Positions 62,231-64,000 of a DNA stretch of 64,000 nucleotides are shown piece by piece; within the stretch, counting starts at the first letter, position 1, and each line of letters begins with the position of its first letter. The notes beneath the pieces are model-generated. The model did no database searches. It was not told the DNA's origin and worked only from the letters and a program-made list of their open reading frames with translations. Made by a program: the position numbers and the translations under genes. The stretch is from contig NZ_CP018632.1 of the NCBI RefSeq assembly GCF_002215215.1, positions 6,816,501-6,880,500 of the forward strand, given 5' to 3'. This DNA comes from Granulosicoccus antarcticus IMCC3135 (GTDB taxonomy: Bacteria; Pseudomonadota; Gammaproteobacteria; Granulosicoccales; Granulosicoccaceae).

Positions 62231-63498
62231 CTGGCTCGCTCCTGCCACTTATCCATGAGCTGGTAGCCCCAATAAGTTGCCTGCACTGCCGCACGCCCCA
62301 CCACGCCCCCTGTGTATTCCAACCCGAAGGGGCTGAATTGACGATAGCGATCAGATTGCCCGGTGATCGCCTCCGCAATGACATGCCCACCAATGGCAGT
62401 GGTATTCATGCCATGCCCGCCAAATGCGGTGCAATACCACTGCCCATTGGGAAGTTGGCCAATTTGCGGCATGCGGTGACGCGCATAGCTCATGCTGCCC
62501 GACCAGGCCGTGTCAACTTTCAGCTGCGCCAGCTGCGGGTAGGTTGCAACCATTGAGCGATGCAACAATACAGACAAGGCACGAGGCTCAGAGACACGCG
62601 TTGTGATGCGCCCGCCCCAAAGCAGTCGCCGGCCTTCATCAACCACTCGATAATAATCACTGGCACGTCGATCATCCAGTATGGCCGAGCGTGTGCTGAT
62701 GACACTGGCGATCAGCTCCGGATTGTTCTCGGTGAGCATCACATAGGTGGCAATCGGCAGATAGCTTCGATGCAATGCAGGCTGCAATTTACCGGTGTAT
62801 CCACCGGTCGTCAGCAGAACATCACGCGCTGCAACCGTGCCGCGTGAAGTCACAACCTTCCAGCTGCCCTGCGAGCCGTTGATGGTTTCTACTGCCGTTT
62901 TTTCATGGATGCGACCACCCAGCTTTCGAATAGCGGCGGCCAATCCCCTGGCGTAGGCCAATGGGTTGAAGTGGAAGGCGTTCTGATCATGCAAGGCATC
63001 GTGATAACAAGCACTTTTCAGATGCTCACTCAACTCATCACCGGCAAGGTGATCTACATGATAGTCAAAGTGCTTTGCCAACCAGTCACGGCGTGACTTG
63101 AGTTCGCCGGCGGCAGGGTATCGACAGATTCCCAGAATACCCGGGACAGGCTGAGCATCTTCAATCTGCAATTGCCTGATATTGTCAGCAACGATCTGCA
63201 TACCTTCGATGGACAGGCCATGCAACGCCTGTGCAGCAGTTTGCCCGACACGTGCTTCGACTGCCGCATAACCCTGAGCAAAACCAGGAGTTACGAACCC
63301 GCCATTTCGACCCGATGCCCCCCAGGCGATTTGCTCTGCCTCCAGCACAACCACTTGCAGACCACTACGTGCCAGTTGCAGAGCACTGGTCAATCCGGCA
63401 AGACCGGCACCCACAATGCAGATGTCGGCCTCGCAGGATTCCGACATGACATCCACTGTCGGTTCGGCCAGGCAACGCTTGTACCAGGTATCAATCAT
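62221..63498 (-). CDS. FAD-dependent oxidoreductase (DAO family, glutamylputrescine-oxidase-like)
   Basis: Flavoprotein of 425 residues. Rossmann motif ADICIVGAGLAGLTSALQLA, then VVVLEAEQIAWGASGRNGG typical of PuuB-like deaminating oxidases, and the C-terminal FAD contact TAFGGHGMNTTAIGGHVIAEA with WSGSMSYARHRMPQIG. The likely reaction is oxidation of an amine or amino acid with H2O2 release; the substrate is unknown. Start ATG 63498 (MIDTWYKRC) is preferred; the frame reaches 63597. The last codons (RGG then TGA) lie inside the outer end of the IS/MITE repeat, which thus supplies the stop. Confidence 0.82.
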   Translation of the reverse strand: MIDTWYKRCLAEPTVDVMSESCEADICIVGAGLAGLTSALQLARSGLQVVVLEAEQIAWGASGRNGGFVTPGFAQGYAAVEARVGQTAAQALHGLSIEGMQIVADNIRQLQIEDAQPVPGILGICRYPAAGELKSRRDWLAKHFDYHVDHLAGDELSEHLKSACYHDALHDQNAFHFNPLAYARGLAAAIRKLGGRIHEKTAVETINGSQGSWKVVTSRGTVAARDVLLTTGGYTGKLQPALHRSYLPIATYVMLTENNPELIASVISTRSAILDDRRASDYYRVVDEGRRLLWGGRITTRVSEPRALSVLLHRSMVATYPQLAQLKVDTAWSGSMSYARHRMPQIGQLPNGQWYCTAFGGHGMNTTAIGGHVIAEAITGQSDRYRQFSPFGLEYTGGVVGRAAVQATYWGYQLMDKWQERARGG

Positions 63499-63659
63499 GT
63501 CAGTTGAGCTGCTTGAGAAGTCACGATGGCAATCATCGCATTTTCCCAGCTCATCAACACCATTGGCCTGCGTCAACAGACCTGGTGCGGACTCCATCAG
63601 GCTATCTTGAAAAACTCGTGATATAGCCTTTGCTGCGACATCAACACACCGCCCCGAAC

Positions 63660-63980
63660 TCAGGCCTGTGTATCTCCTTCATCAGCGGACGGTACCAACT
63701 TCTCGGGCAAATCTGGCGTGCGGCGCTTGTCTGCTTCCATCAAGGCCGTCAACAAGCCATTGATACGGCTGTAATGACGTGGCCCCATGGCTTTCAGCCA
63801 ATCCATGACCTCTACATTCAGCCTGATCTTTGCATCGACTTTCGGCACATAGCCTGAGCCACGCTTGGGCCGACCAATTACCGAGGTCGATACGACATTG
63901 TCGGCCCGTTGGAACAACTCATCAAGATCCAGAAGAATCTTGTCATTACTTGATACTGGGTCCGTGCTTGAATCTGGCAT
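63660..63980 (-). CDS. BrnA-like antitoxin-family protein
   Basis: Protein of 106 residues whose centre, KIRLNVEVMDWLKAMGPRHY and SRINGLLTALMEADK, matches the ribbon-helix-helix-like BrnA antitoxin family (usual pattern RLDxDVLxWFxxxGxxYQTRINxxLRxYM). GGAAG lies 8 nt before the ATG. BrnA is normally encoded directly after the toxin gene brnT; the upstream side lies at the window edge, and no toxin is seen downstream. It could be an antitoxin partner outside the window, or a solitary regulator. Confidence 0.65.
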   Translation of the reverse strand: MPDSSTDPVSSNDKILLDLDELFQRADNVVSTSVIGRPKRGSGYVPKVDAKIRLNVEVMDWLKAMGPRHYSRINGLLTALMEADKRRTPDLPEKLVPSADEGDTQA

Positions 63981-64000
63981 CCGGAAACTTCCACCGTGAA

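Overview
The window looks like the chromosome of a free-living, respiring gammaproteobacterium, probably marine. Evidence: BamC beside DapA, an ffh / ypjD / yfjD neighbourhood, an xseB-ispA-dxs operon, a cbb3 oxidase with FNR/Anr-type boxes, and a zinc-responsive ABC locus of the kind known from Pseudomonas. A PL17 oligoalginate lyase suggests contact with brown algal polysaccharide. A Granulosicoccus-like host is only a guess. No rRNA, tRNA or CRISPR array was found, and base composition looks even by eye.

Layout. 1-5.4 kb (all minus strand): the start of ccoN, preceded by a likely operon DUF2189 - DUF2788 - TauE/SafE - ccoI - ccoS for cbb3 oxidase maturation. Both promoters carry an FNR-type dyad. 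5.5-10.3 kb: nadE, a lipoprotein and an orphan TAXI-type binding protein, bracketed by two nearly identical 157/171-bp inverted-repeat elements (MITEs). 10.4-21.3 kb: a CHASE sensor fragment, alkaline phosphatase, a Tat-exported nicotinamidase, a JmjC-type oxygenase, AlkC, two pirins with a LysR regulator, an Asp/Glu-racemase-superfamily protein and a GST. 21.4-29 kb: an SF1 helicase, a VOC protein, a Gate-domain transporter with an Lrp regulator, a DMT exporter with a MocR regulator, a LysR remnant and a second DMT exporter. 29-38.6 kb: a 5'-truncated Kef antiporter, an exported hydrolase, an AraC regulator, a MIO-type ammonia-lyase, a DUF4410 lipoprotein, an outer-membrane-protein remnant and the PL17 lyase. 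38.6-43.4 kb: ffh, a DUF2786 gene, ypjD and yfjD. 43.4-47.2 kb: a five-gene set resembling the PA4063-PA4066 zinc-starvation locus, with two His-rich secreted proteins. 47.3-59.8 kb: housekeeping genes radA, xseB-ispA-dxs, an MBL hydrolase-bamC-dapA operon, bcp, an AI-2E/PerM family protein, LysR and proS. 60-64 kb: a TetR fragment, a peroxiredoxin-like gene, an ISAzo13-like insertion sequence, an FAD oxidoreductase and a BrnA-like antitoxin.

The most notable signal is one family of inverted repeats (consensus roughly GGGnnnGTGAAATAATTAA). It occurs as two MITEs, as the ends of the ISAzo13-like element, and as short degenerate hairpins. Several copies sit directly on stop codons of host genes. 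The last 60 bp of the MITE match the region right of the transposase at 45 of 60 positions without gaps, which ties the non-coding elements to the transposase lineage. A second theme is gene decay: an internally deleted LysR gene, a Kef antiporter lacking its first membrane segments, a TetR protein lacking its DNA-binding domain, and a beta-barrel C-terminal scrap.
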